A stretch of DNA of 64,000 bases, taken from contig JAHDHQ010000005.1 of NCBI GenBank assembly GCA_020631235.1, forward strand, positions 125,205 to 189,204, in the 5' to 3' direction. The position numbers and the translations under genes were made by a program. A model generated the notes under the pieces. That model was not told the DNA's origin, ran no database searches, and saw only the letters and a program-made list of their open reading frames with translations. How positions within the stretch are numbered: position 1 is the first letter of the stretch; each line of letters starts with the position of its first letter. Of this stretch, positions 37,554 through 47,111 are shown piece after piece. This DNA comes from Saprospiraceae bacterium. Its GTDB lineage: Bacteria > Bacteroidota > Bacteroidia > Chitinophagales > Saprospiraceae.

Positions 37554-39071
37554 TTAGTGTTTAAAATGTCTAACCCCTGTAAAGACCATGGCGATGTTTA
37601 GATCGTTACAAGCATCTATACTCATTTGATCATTAATCGACCCACCGGGCTGAACAATCGCGCTTACTCCTGCCTCACCAGCAAGTTTGACACAATCAGG
37701 GAAAGGGAAAAAAGCATCCGAGGCCATTACGGAACCAGTGGTGTCGAAACCAAATTTTTCAGCCTTTTCTATAGCTTGTTTGCAGGCGTCAACTCTCGAA
37801 GTTTGGCCACAGCCCATACCGATCAATTGATTGTTTTTCACAAGGACTATAGTATTTGATTTTAAGTGTTTGACACATTTATTTGCAAAAGCTAAAGCCA
37901 TTAATTCTTCTTCCGTAGCTTCCTTGAAGGTCTTATTTTCAAAAGATGATTTATCTTCCACTTGGGCATCAGTATCTTGGACAATAACTCCGTCTAAAAT
38001 GGATTTATATTGTTTATCTGAAGAAGGATATCTGTTAAGTTCTAGGAGTACTCTTTTTTTCTTCTTAGTGAGAAGTTGGATAGCTTCTTCAGAAAAAGAG
38101 GGTGCAATGAGCACTTCATAAAAGATTTCATTGATTGCGCTCGCGGTTTCTAAATCGATCTCAGCATTGAAAATAATAACTCCTCCGAAGGCCGATGTTG
38201 GGTCACCAGCCAGGGCATCTCTCCAAGCGTCTATCATACGTGATCTGGTAGCGACTCCACAGGCGTTTGTATGTTTTAATACACAGCAAGTAATCGGATT
38301 ATCCTTAAATTCTTTCATTAATTGGATAGCTGCATCTACGTCTACTAGATTATTAAAGGACACAGCTTTGCCAGAAATTTGTCTAAACATCGGCGCTAAT
38401 TCACCAAAGAAAATACCTTTTTGATGTGGATTTTCTCCGTACCTCAGAGAAGTTGAATGAGCAAAATTGACACTAAACTTTTTTTCTTGTGACAAATAAC
38501 TAGAAATGTGGTTGTCGTAGTTTGATGAGATGTTAAACGCGGCTGCAGCAAGATTTTTTCTTTGTTCAATGCCGCTTGACGCTTTTTGTTCTAGTATATT
38601 TTTTAGTGTAGGGTACTGGTCTTTGGATGGGATAACGACAACATCCTTAAAGTTTTTAGCAGCCGCACGAATTAAAGCTATACCGCCAATATCGATTTTC
38701 TCAATAATCGCCGATTCGTCATTTGTATTTTTTACAGTTTCTTCGAACGGATAAAGATCTACAATAACTAAATCAAAAGTGGGTATGGCATATTCTGATA
38801 ATTCTGCAAGATGACCTTCTTCTCTTTTAGCTAAGATACCTCCAAAAACTTTTGGATGTAAGGTTTTTACTCGGCCTCCAAGAATTGAAGGGTAGCCAGT
38901 CAGTTCTTCTACTTTATGGAGGTCTACTTCATAATTTTCTAGAAAAGCATAAGTTCCGCCAGTGGAATAAACTTTGACCTGATTAGCAATAAGTCCGGGA
39001 ATAATATTTTCAAGTCCATCTTTATGAAAAACTGAAATGAGGGCTGATTTTATTTGAATAGGTTCTTGCAT
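37554..39071 (-). CDS. purH: PurH, bifunctional AICAR transformylase/IMP cyclohydrolase
   Basis: Catalyses the last two steps of de novo IMP synthesis. The 505 residues contain the MGS-like cyclohydrolase domain (ALISVFHKDGLENIIPGL, STGGTYAFLE, LGGRVKTLHPKVFGGIL) and the transformylase domain (LRYGENPHQKG, CVLKHTNACGVA, VMASDAFFPFPDCV, GVSAIVQPGGSINDQ). The ATG at 39071 is preferred over an in-frame TTG at 39080. It heads a purH-coaX-OMP unit on the minus strand. Confidence 0.95.
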   Translation of the reverse strand: MQEPIQIKSALISVFHKDGLENIIPGLIANQVKVYSTGGTYAFLENYEVDLHKVEELTGYPSILGGRVKTLHPKVFGGILAKREEGHLAELSEYAIPTFDLVIVDLYPFEETVKNTNDESAIIEKIDIGGIALIRAAAKNFKDVVVIPSKDQYPTLKNILEQKASSGIEQRKNLAAAAFNISSNYDNHISSYLSQEKKFSVNFAHSTSLRYGENPHQKGIFFGELAPMFRQISGKAVSFNNLVDVDAAIQLMKEFKDNPITCCVLKHTNACGVATRSRMIDAWRDALAGDPTSAFGGVIIFNAEIDLETASAINEIFYEVLIAPSFSEEAIQLLTKKKKRVLLELNRYPSSDKQYKSILDGVIVQDTDAQVEDKSSFENKTFKEATEEELMALAFANKCVKHLKSNTIVLVKNNQLIGMGCGQTSRVDACKQAIEKAEKFGFDTTGSVMASDAFFPFPDCVKLAGEAGVSAIVQPGGSINDQMSIDACNDLNIAMVFTGVRHFKH

Positions 39072-39184
39072 CCTTAGCAATTGGTTTTAAAATGGGTGGT
39101 TTATATTCCATTTAACAAGCCGCAAATATACTATTAAAACCCAGTTTTAAGGATAGCTCAAGTTTAATTATCTGAGTAAAAAAA

Positions 39185-39769
39185 CTAAGATAAATTTAAG
39201 ATGTTGCCCATACTGTAACAAACTCTACATCTTGGTTCGTATTTGTCTTTCTCGCCTAATAAAACGGTTTCATTTTCTTCACTCAGTCTATACGAATGTG
39301 TGGCTAGACTTCCACAATGTGGACAAATGGCGTGGACTTTTGTGATGTACTCAGCTACAGCTAAAAGTTGCGGAATTGGACCAAAGGGATTTCCTCGAAA
39401 ATCCATATCCAGTCCAGCTATGATCACTCGTATGCCTCGTATTGCTAATTGTTGGCAAACTGCTGTAAGATCTTCATCAAAAAACTGGGCTTCATCTATT
39501 CCGACCACATTTACATCATGAATGTGTGCCAAAATTTCTCTGCTTTTTTCCAGGGGTAAAGATTGGATAGCGTTATCGTCATGAGAAACGACTGCTTGCT
39601 CATCGTAACGGACGTCTTTGGCTGGTTTAAAGATGGCTACTTTTTGATTTGCTATCTTAGCTCTTTTAAGTCTTCTGATTAGTTCCTCAGTTTTGCCCGA
39701 AAACATAGAGCCACAAATGACTTCGATCCAGCCGCTGCGCTGGCCTCTAAAACTGGGTTCTAAAAACAT
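39185..39769 (-). CDS. tdk: Thymidine kinase, type II
   Basis: Salvage enzyme that phosphorylates thymidine to dTMP. The 194 residues show the P-loop [15 protein letters not shown], the lasso and catalytic segment [29 protein letters not shown], and a four-cysteine zinc site (CPHC and CRVC). The N-terminal extension of about ten residues is usual in Bacteroidota. Single-gene unit, divergent from the coiled-coil/rhomboid pair. Confidence 0.95.
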   Translation of the reverse strand: MFLEPSFRGQRSGWIEVICGSMFSGKTEELIRRLKRAKIANQKVAIFKPAKDVRYDEQAVVSHDDNAIQSLPLEKSREILAHIHDVNVVGIDEAQFFDEDLTAVCQQLAIRGIRVIIAGLDMDFRGNPFGPIPQLLAVAEYITKVHAICPHCGSLATHSYRLSEENETVLLGEKDKYEPRCRVCYSMGNILNLS

Positions 39770-39906
39770 GAAGGTTAATTTTTTATCAAAATTATCAAAT
39801 TAATACATTTTAGCATATTATTTGATGTATTACAATTAATTATAATATGTTAAAATAGGAATAAAGTAGGCTTAAAATCAGTTTATACATACAAATACAG
39901 GGAAAT

Positions 39907-40608
39907 ATGGACTTAACATCATTTAAGAAAAAATTTAAAAAAGTAGAAACTTTGCTGACCATGATCGAGGGTGTGGGTGAGGCAAATGAAGTAGAAAAAG
40001 ATTTGTTAAAGCTTTATTTACAAGATTTAATAGATGAGATAGGAGGCGAAGTTTTAGCGAAAAAAATAGAACAAAAGGTGAAACTTGATGAGACTAAAAA
40101 GGAGGTAGTCGAAGCAGTTGAAGCGCCAGCTATTAAGGCTGAAGAAGCACCAAAAATGCTTAAGGAAAAACCTGAAATGATAGAAGTGATTCCAGATGTA
40201 CCTGTAGCAAAAGAAAAAGTAGAGGTTCCAAGTGTTGAAAAAGTAAAGACTAGTCTTGCTACTGCATCAATGGGTAGTGTTTCTCAAAGTACTTCATCAA
40301 ACGATATGGATGCCCTATTTGAGAGCGAGGAAGTGACTGATTTATCCCATAAGTTGAGTTTAACCAAAGTGTCAAATATTGCTAAATCAATGGGAATCAA
40401 TGAAAAGATTTTTACCATCAAGGAATTGTTTGGTGGCAATCAAGAAACTTTTAATGAGGTTTTATCTTCTATTCACGAGATGAACACGTATGATGAGGCG
40501 GTTGCTTATCTTAAAACTGGCGTGGCGGAAAGTAATAATTGGTCTAGTCCGAATAATATCAAGAAAGCAAAAAAGTTTCTTAAACTAGTTCAACGAAGAT
40601 TTGTTTAA
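39907..40608 (+). CDS. Conserved Bacteroidota coiled-coil protein, unknown function
   Basis: Cytoplasmic protein of 233 residues with no signal peptide. The N-terminal third is helical and charged; a Glu/Lys/Pro/Val-rich linker (VEAPAIKAEEAPKMLKEKPE) follows. A compact C-terminal domain of about 90 residues contains SMGINEKIFTIKELFGGNQE, TFNEVLSSIHEMNTYDEAVA and FLKLVQRRFV, which I recall as conserved in Bacteroidota proteins of unknown function. Its stop codon overlaps the rhomboid start by one base (TAATG), so the two are translationally coupled. Confidence 0.8.
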   Translation: MDLTSFKKKFKKVETLLTMIEGVGEANEVEKDLLKLYLQDLIDEIGGEVLAKKIEQKVKLDETKKEVVEAVEAPAIKAEEAPKMLKEKPEMIEVIPDVPVAKEKVEVPSVEKVKTSLATASMGSVSQSTSSNDMDALFESEEVTDLSHKLSLTKVSNIAKSMGINEKIFTIKELFGGNQETFNEVLSSIHEMNTYDEAVAYLKTGVAESNNWSSPNNIKKAKKFLKLVQRRFV

Positions 40609-41303
40609 TGACTTCTATGGATCATCATTCCAAACATTTTATTAGCGCGTTAAAGAAACCTATGGTGTTTATAGGTTTTTTGTGGGTGTTTCACTTTTAT
40701 CGTATTTTCTTGTCCTCAGGAAGATTGCGTTTAGGTATTTTTCCGAGGGAGATTGATGGATTGCTCGGGGTGATTACAGCTCCACTTGCTCATAGTGATA
40801 TGGGACATTTAATATCGAACAGTCTTCCCTTGCTAGTTTTAATGACCATTATATTTTATTTCTATCGCCGTATTGCTTGGCCAAGTTTTTTACTCATCTA
40901 TGTATTAACAGGATTGTCAGTATGGGTGCTTGCTAGGCCTGTTTATCATATTGGGGCAAGTGGTGTCGTATATGGTTTGGTGTCATTTATTTTTTGGATA
41001 GGTATTTTTAGGAGAAACCTAAAGTCTATAATTTTATCCTTGGTTATTGTCATCATGTATAGTGGATATTTTTATGGTTTGTTGCCTAATCAAGAAGGTA
41101 TATCATGGGAAAGCCACCTGTTTGGTGGAGTGGTAGGTATAGTTGTGGCATTTTTATTTAGAGCTATGATTGAACGAGACGAAATAGTAGTAGACCCTTG
41201 GGCAGATGAAAGTGATGAAGAAGACTTTCTTTTAGACCGTGATACCTTTAAGCTAACCAAGTGGGAGCGGGAAGAAAGGGATCGTATGGGACAGGGTCTG
41301 TAG
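40608..41303 (+). CDS. Rhomboid family intramembrane serine protease
   Basis: Inner-membrane protease of 231 residues with about six membrane helices. The catalytic dyad is Ser118 in GASGVVYG and His170 in SHLFGGVVG; the conserved LxxNSLPLLVL segment (HLISNSLPLL) is in the second helix. The C-terminus is an acidic cytoplasmic tail (WADESDEEDFLLD). It overlaps the upstream coiled-coil gene by one base, suggesting a functional pair. The substrate is unknown. Confidence 0.9.
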   Translation: MTSMDHHSKHFISALKKPMVFIGFLWVFHFYRIFLSSGRLRLGIFPREIDGLLGVITAPLAHSDMGHLISNSLPLLVLMTIIFYFYRRIAWPSFLLIYVLTGLSVWVLARPVYHIGASGVVYGLVSFIFWIGIFRRNLKSIILSLVIVIMYSGYFYGLLPNQEGISWESHLFGGVVGIVVAFLFRAMIERDEIVVDPWADESDEEDFLLDRDTFKLTKWEREERDRMGQGL

Positions 41304-41890
41304 TGTTTGAGTTCACATAATTGTATACCCAAGAGACAAATAAGCTAATCTTTAGTTTTTCACCCATTAGGGCTGAGTTTAGCTATCAAGCATTAATACT
41401 CATCAATAATCTTCTCTTCCGATGTAAAAGTGCAATCATTCAGTTTTGATTTCTCAAGTTCCTTGTTTGCCTTAAAATTTAGCCATGATGAATTGCTGCA
41501 TTTTCAATTGTGGGGATATGCCATATTATGAGCTCCACTATCCATTTTCAAGTGATCTTATTAGCCAATAATTGATGAGCGACTTAAATTATTTTTAGGG
41601 TTTTAGTAAGCGTTTGTGTCTGGCTTGGCATTTATTAAAAGAATGCATTCATTATCAATAATTAAAAAGAAAATTGAAAATGAAAATAAGACCCTTTATT
41701 ATTTCCTTTTTGCTTTAGAACCAAATATTTAGGACGATTTTGCCATAAAGCTTGGCTAAAATTACCTATAGGTTGAAGGACAACTTCAAGGCCTCTTTAT
41801 GGATAGGTAAAAGCATCACCATTTATCATCAACCAATTTTAATTTAAGTATTCAGCTACTTCTCCAAGGATTTGCAGAAGCACGAATATT
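41304..41890. other. Intergenic region without a gene
   Basis: About 590 bases between the rhomboid gene and the T9SS Asp-box protein. No reading frame of 60 codons, tRNA, strong hairpin or clear TAnnTTTG promoter is visible. It may be a decayed gene, but no frame still resembles a protein I know. Confidence 0.5.
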
Positions 41891-43294
41891 ATGAACTTTA
41901 ACAATAAAAACTCAGCAATGAAGTATCAATATATTTCCTTAATCATATGTTTCTCCTTTTTATTCAATGCTAATCTTTGTGCACAATGGGAATCCGCAGA
42001 TGAAGAAATACTACTACCAAACCACAGAGTTTGGTCCATTAAAATTGCTCAAGATAGCTCGATTTGGGCAATAGCTACCTATGATAGTTGGCCTCCTACA
42101 AACCAAACCCCAAAAGTTTTCAGGTCAACCAACCTAGGTTATACTTGGAGTAGATCAGAAATAGCCGAAGGTGTCTCAAACTTTGGCTGGGATATTTCAC
42201 CTATTGACAGTTTGAACGCATTTGTATGTTTAGACACATTGGGTCTTTTTCAAACTGAGGATGGTGGACAAAGTTGGAATAAAGTGCCTTCGTATGATTT
42301 TAGTTCTTTTTACGTTCATTTCTTTAATTCAGATGAAGGATGGGTTGCAGGTGTAGATACGACCGCCGACAGGCGCTTAGTGATGAGTCTCACCATGGAT
42401 GGTGGACAAACCTGGGTTAATACTGGAAATGGAATAGGACAAGCCTTAGGAACTTCAGTCCCTACAAATACCAATGATTATCGTGCATTTACTTATTCCG
42501 TAAATTCTTCCTATGATGTTTATGAAAACACCATTATCATAGGGCGTTCTGCAGGAAATTATTGGCGCAGTGATGACAAAGGATATAATTGGACCAATCA
42601 TATGACTCCCCTCGGAGAATTGGGGATTTTGACTTCGAATGTGGCTATGAAAGATGAAAGCACTTTTATGGTAGCTGGAGATATTTTAGAATCTAGTTTT
42701 TGGGGGACGGAAACCGTAAATTTTACAACAACAAATGGTGGAGCTACGTGGGACATCGTCGGAAGCCCAGGTGTGACGGCTGCCGCTAGTCATTATATTC
42801 CTAATAGTGACAGCATTTTTATCATGGCAGGACATAATGATTTTGGATGGGGTGAAGCAGGAACCGCTATATCTTATGACTTAGGAAAAAGTTGGAGTAT
42901 CATTGATGGAAACAGCATTATAGCATTGGATTTTTTGGATGAAAACATAGGGTATGGAGCCTGTTGTAATAATTTCTGGGAAACAGCCAATGGGCAAATA
43001 CACAAATGGAAATTTAATCTATCCTCATCGACCAAGCTTAAAGACAATCCGGCAGTTTTGAACATTTTGCCCAATCCAGTAAATACCTACTTAGAAATAT
43101 ATCCTAGTAATGAATTTAAATCATCTGAATTGAGGATAGAAATCATGGGTGTCAATGGAGCAATTGTGTTTGCTGACAAAGTCCAAAATAGTCAATCTAT
43201 AAAGATCTCAACGATTGATTTACCTAAAGGGTTTTATTCTATTAGAATCAGCGGTTATCACAAAAGTGCCACAAAGAAATTTATAAAAAAATAG
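41891..43294 (+). CDS. T9SS-exported Asp-box (BNR-like) repeat protein
   Basis: Secreted protein of 467 residues (458 if it starts at the ATG at 41918, which is the better signal peptide: MKYQYISLIICFSFLFNANL, then CAQ). The body is a beta-propeller with Asp-box repeats of the type S-x-D-x-G-x-T-W: STNLGYTWSR, TEDGGQSWNK, TMDGGQTWVN, SDDKGYNWTN, TTNGGATWDI, SYDLGKSWSI. Such propellers occur in sialidases and Ycf48-like proteins, but no catalytic triad is evident. The last 75 residues are a T9SS type A sorting domain (LNILPNPVNTYLEIYPSNE, ending TKKFIKK), so it goes to the surface. Confidence 0.87.
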   Translation: MNFNNKNSAMKYQYISLIICFSFLFNANLCAQWESADEEILLPNHRVWSIKIAQDSSIWAIATYDSWPPTNQTPKVFRSTNLGYTWSRSEIAEGVSNFGWDISPIDSLNAFVCLDTLGLFQTEDGGQSWNKVPSYDFSSFYVHFFNSDEGWVAGVDTTADRRLVMSLTMDGGQTWVNTGNGIGQALGTSVPTNTNDYRAFTYSVNSSYDVYENTIIIGRSAGNYWRSDDKGYNWTNHMTPLGELGILTSNVAMKDESTFMVAGDILESSFWGTETVNFTTTNGGATWDIVGSPGVTAAASHYIPNSDSIFIMAGHNDFGWGEAGTAISYDLGKSWSIIDGNSIIALDFLDENIGYGACCNNFWETANGQIHKWKFNLSSSTKLKDNPAVLNILPNPVNTYLEIYPSNEFKSSELRIEIMGVNGAIVFADKVQNSQSIKISTIDLPKGFYSIRISGYHKSATKKFIKK

Positions 43295-43392
43295 AAAGTC
43301 TTAAATCCAAATTCAGCATTAAGTTACTGGGACTTTTAATCGATTTTAAAACATAGATTATATAGTGATGCGAAATATTAAATAACTTAAGA

Positions 43393-44202
43393 CTATCCAT
43401 TAAATGCAATGATGGCTTTTCTGACACTACCGGCTTTTAATAAAAGTTTGTTTGCTGGGTCATAAGCTAGACCTGTTTGTCTCATGAGCATTTTAGTGCC
43501 GCGATCGACTAATTTATGATTACTCAGTTTCATATCGACCATGCGATTATCGATTACTCTACCAAGTTTTATCATTACGCTTGTTGATATAGTATTAAGG
43601 ACTAATTTTTGAGCTGTTCCAGATTTCATTCGAGTGCTACCTGTAAGTACTTCTGGTCCTACGATTACCTCTATAGGATAATCTGCAGCTTCAGCTAATG
43701 GCGTTCCTGTGTTACATGTGATGCAAACAGTTGTAATATTGTTTTTTTGTGCCGTTTTTAAGCCTGCTACCACATATGGTGTGGTTCCAGATGCCGCTAA
43801 GCCCAATAAAACGTCTTTGTCATTAATGGCATATTGTTGTAGGTCAATCCATGCTTGATTAGGATCATCTTCTGCAAATTCTTGAGCTTTTCTAATGGCT
43901 TTGTCGCCTCCAGAAATGAGTCCTATGACCCAGTCGTCATCCACTCCAAAAGTAGGTGGACATTCTGAGGCATCTAATATACCGAGTCGACCAGATGTTC
44001 CAGCACCAATATAAAATAATCTGCCTCCTTGACTCATTTGCTGGTATATGGCATCTATGCTTCGATTGATTTGGTCGAGAGATTTTTCTACGGCAAAAGC
44101 CACTGTCTTATCCTCGTCATTAATTATCCGAGTTAATTCGGCAGTGGTACGTAGTTCTAAATTACGATGTTTGGAAGCTTGTTCGGTTATCTTGTTGATC
44201 AT
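43393..44202 (-). CDS. murQ: MurQ, N-acetylmuramic acid 6-phosphate etherase
   Basis: Cleaves the lactyl ether of MurNAc-6-phosphate, giving GlcNAc-6-phosphate and lactate, a step in peptidoglycan recycling. The 269 residues carry the SIS-domain signature GRLFYIGAGTSGRLGILDAS, then ECPPTFG, LVLNTISTSVMIKLGRV and DNRMVDMKLSNHKLVDRG. The gene starts 41 bases inside the end of the upstream symporter, so translation is probably coupled. Third gene of a deacetylase-symporter-murQ unit. Confidence 0.94.
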   Translation of the reverse strand: MINKITEQASKHRNLELRTTAELTRIINDEDKTVAFAVEKSLDQINRSIDAIYQQMSQGGRLFYIGAGTSGRLGILDASECPPTFGVDDDWVIGLISGGDKAIRKAQEFAEDDPNQAWIDLQQYAINDKDVLLGLAASGTTPYVVAGLKTAQKNNITTVCITCNTGTPLAEAADYPIEVIVGPEVLTGSTRMKSGTAQKLVLNTISTSVMIKLGRVIDNRMVDMKLSNHKLVDRGTKMLMRQTGLAYDPANKLLLKAGSVRKAIIAFNG

Positions 44203-45667
44203 GGAGTAAAGATAATATCCATAGTCCTAGATAGGTAATAAAGCCATTCAGGGCTAAAATTAAGAAGCCAAAAGAAAAGCCATTAAACCATTCCGCGGAG
44301 TACATATTTATTATGTACGATAAGATGGGGGAGGCTAAACAAACGAGTATTACCCATTTGTCCAAGATTAGTCTCTTATGTAAAACCCCAAAAGTATATA
44401 AACCTAATAAAGGTCCGTAAGTATAATTTGCGGCAATAAAAACTTTATTGATCACAGCACCATCATTTAAGCTATTAAAGATAACTATGACCACTACCAG
44501 GATGAATGAAAATCCTATGTGGACGAGTAGTCGAGTACGCTTCTTTTGTGCAACAGACCAGTTTTTCTTTTCAATGTCGAGAATATCTACAGAGAAGGAA
44601 GTTGTCAAAGCAGTTAATGCAGAATCTGCGCTAGAATAAGCAGCTGCTATCAATCCCAAGATAAAAAAAACGCCGATGACAGGCGAAAAATGTTCCAAGG
44701 CTAAAGTAGGATACAATTGATCAGATCGACTAGGTATATCTATTCCCATTTGGTTAGCATAGATATAAAGTAAGGCGCCTAAACTGAGAAATAAAACATT
44801 GGCAAAAATCAAAATGATACTAAAGACAAACATGTTTTTTTGGGCGTCTTTAAGCGTCTTGCAACTCAGATTTTTTTGCATCATATCTTGATCTAAACCG
44901 GTCATCACAAGTGCAAGTAATGCTCCTGAAATAAACTGTTTATAAAAATTATTAGGATCACTCCACCCATCTTCAAAAAAGAACATTTGTCCTAAGCCAC
45001 TGGCTTTAATGGAGGGGCCAATATTGGAAATGCTAATATCTAGCGAGTTACATATAAATATAATTGTTAATGTGACAGCAGTCAACATGCAAATAGTTTG
45101 CATAGTATCTGTCCATATGATGGTTTTAATGCCGCCTATAAAGGTGTAGGACCAAATAAGTAAAATAGAAATAATAACCGTCAGCAAAAAAGGAATGCCC
45201 AAGGGCCCTAAGACAAATTGATCCAGTACTATAGCTACTAAAAACAAACGTAAAGATGCGCCTATAACTCTGCTGAGTATAAAGTAAGCTGCACCAATTT
45301 TATAGCTTGTGGGACCAAATCTTTCTTCTAAATAACCATAGATCGAGGTCAAGTTTAATTTGTAATAGATGGGCATTAAAACGGTGGCAATAATGAGATA
45401 TCCAATTAAATAACCGAAGACCATTTGCATATAACTGAAGGCCATATTTGCTCCTCCTGCTCCCACAGCACCCGGTACAGATATAAAGGTTACCCCAGAT
45501 AGTGTGGCCCCGATCATCCCAAATGCGACGACAAACCATGGTGATTTTCGATTGCCAAGGTAAAAACTTTGACTGTCTGCATTTCGTGTAGTGAAGTAAC
45601 TGATAGAAAGTAGTACAAGAAAGTAACTAACAATGATGAGTAAAATGATCGATGAAGAAATCTGCAA
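44162..45667 (-). CDS. Sodium:solute symporter (SSS family)
   Basis: Inner-membrane transporter of 501 residues with about 13 membrane helices. The SSS features are visible: the N-terminal YFTTRNADSQSFYLGNRKSP, GVTFISVPGAVGAGGANMAF, and the sodium-site region FFILGLIAAAYSSADSALTALTTSF. TTG start at 45667. Its operon with murQ and a polysaccharide deacetylase suggests that the substrate is a cell-wall amino sugar such as MurNAc or anhydroMurNAc (inference); the family also moves sugars and amino acids. Confidence 0.85.
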   Translation of the reverse strand: MQISSSIILLIIVSYFLVLLSISYFTTRNADSQSFYLGNRKSPWFVVAFGMIGATLSGVTFISVPGAVGAGGANMAFSYMQMVFGYLIGYLIIATVLMPIYYKLNLTSIYGYLEERFGPTSYKIGAAYFILSRVIGASLRLFLVAIVLDQFVLGPLGIPFLLTVIISILLIWSYTFIGGIKTIIWTDTMQTICMLTAVTLTIIFICNSLDISISNIGPSIKASGLGQMFFFEDGWSDPNNFYKQFISGALLALVMTGLDQDMMQKNLSCKTLKDAQKNMFVFSIILIFANVLFLSLGALLYIYANQMGIDIPSRSDQLYPTLALEHFSPVIGVFFILGLIAAAYSSADSALTALTTSFSVDILDIEKKNWSVAQKKRTRLLVHIGFSFILVVVIVIFNSLNDGAVINKVFIAANYTYGPLLGLYTFGVLHKRLILDKWVILVCLASPILSYIINMYSAEWFNGFSFGFLILALNGFITYLGLWILSLLHDQQDNRTSFQTS

Positions 45668-45688
45668 AACGTACGATTTTAGACCAAA

Positions 45689-46966
45689 TTAATCAAAATG
45701 ATTTGTTCTTTGGTGATTCAACAAATATTCGAAGACCTTTTCCCAGCCTTCCCAACCGTGTTTAGGATAAAATGAACTATTATGCCATAGAACCCGAAGA
45801 GGTGTTTTGTATTTTTTTGATTGTTCGACCAGTGCTTGCACGCGAAGAATGGCGTTTTCAGGACTGAGTTTCAAATATTTTTTTAAACTAACATCCATAA
45901 TTTGGAATGGATGGATGCGCAATTCTGTTGGCTCATTTTTGCTTAAATCAAACCATAAAAATGAGCGACCAGTACCTGCTCTATAACCAATATTATCAGC
46001 ATAGCCCATGGAATACTCATGTAAGATTCCGTGTGTGACCAACTTTTGGAAAGTACTTGGTAATTTGAAGGCTAAGTAGTGCTGTCTAGTCATATCCGCT
46101 TTTACATGAGGAATCGATGTAAAAGTCTTTAGCTCGTTCTTTAATAAGTTAGGAAACATAAATGATTCCATAGATGGGTGCAGGCCACAAGCATATTTTT
46201 CAGCAAGAGTCTCGATGTGCTTTCGAAAAGCAATATTTTCAGGATTATGCCCTTTGTCAAAGGTAGATCTTTGTGCAAACAAAAAGAAAAACAATGGTTT
46301 ATGTATGTAATATTTATTTAATATATTATAAATGTCAAAAGGGTCAACTAATTGTTCTTTACGGATAGCTTCATGTTCTCTAATGCTTGAAAAATCAAGT
46401 TTTATTGCTTGTTTTAAAAATCGCGCAATATTGATTTTTATTGGGATGTGCTTAGCTAACCAACATTGGTCAATATCAAAAGTCATCTGCACACCGGCCT
46501 GGTCTTTTGTATGAAGTTGTATTCCCAAAACTGATTTTACTAATTGTTGTATATGAGCAACGAGCATATCTACAACAGGCGCTTGCAATAGATTTGTTTC
46601 TTCCAGTATCGAAGATGAGCTGGGAAATCTACCGTAAGTGTCTCTGGGCCTATCGTTATATTCTTCATAGCGACTTAAACAGTAAAATATCATAGACAGG
46701 TAGTCATTCGTTTTCTTTAGTGGTTGCAGAAACCAAGTCTTTGCTTCTTCAAAGGATGTAGTTTCTTGTTCGAATAAAAGCTTAGACGAAGGAATAAATA
46801 AGCTGTTTTTGATACTTTGATGTTGGTTATATTCTATAACTTTTTCATTAGGATGAATCGTCGCTTTATCAGAGCTTAGGGTGTACGGAATATCAAAACA
46901 TTCTAAAAAGATGAAGTCAAGAACATAACTTAATCTAGGAGACTGATATGGACAATAGATAATCAT
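45689..46966 (-). CDS. Polysaccharide-deacetylase-like protein
   Basis: A 425-residue protein of the Bacteroidota polysaccharide deacetylase family. The N-terminal 150 residues form a family-specific domain (YCPYQSPRLSYVLDFIFLEC, LSMIFYCLSRYEEYNDRPRD). The NodB-like part has MTFDIDQCW at about residues 160-168, a family variant of the metal Asp pair, and GLHPSMESF, where His and Ser stand for the metal-site HxxS. Near the C-terminus are LRIHPFQIMDVSL and LWHNSSFYPKHGW. No signal peptide. ATG at 46966. It heads the symporter-murQ unit, fitting a role in cell-wall or other polysaccharide processing. Confidence 0.82.
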   Translation of the reverse strand: MIIYCPYQSPRLSYVLDFIFLECFDIPYTLSSDKATIHPNEKVIEYNQHQSIKNSLFIPSSKLLFEQETTSFEEAKTWFLQPLKKTNDYLSMIFYCLSRYEEYNDRPRDTYGRFPSSSSILEETNLLQAPVVDMLVAHIQQLVKSVLGIQLHTKDQAGVQMTFDIDQCWLAKHIPIKINIARFLKQAIKLDFSSIREHEAIRKEQLVDPFDIYNILNKYYIHKPLFFFLFAQRSTFDKGHNPENIAFRKHIETLAEKYACGLHPSMESFMFPNLLKNELKTFTSIPHVKADMTRQHYLAFKLPSTFQKLVTHGILHEYSMGYADNIGYRAGTGRSFLWFDLSKNEPTELRIHPFQIMDVSLKKYLKLSPENAILRVQALVEQSKKYKTPLRVLWHNSSFYPKHGWEGWEKVFEYLLNHQRTNHFD

Positions 46967-47111
46967 TTAACTGAAAACGGAAAGGTATCAAAATTAATTT
47001 AAACGGGAACTAAACTAAGAATAGAGAAAAGTGCTTAAGTTGTCGTTTGTGTATTATAGACCTAAGACGGCAAAACGAAACAAAAAGCTTAACTTTATAG
47101 TTATTAAAACA

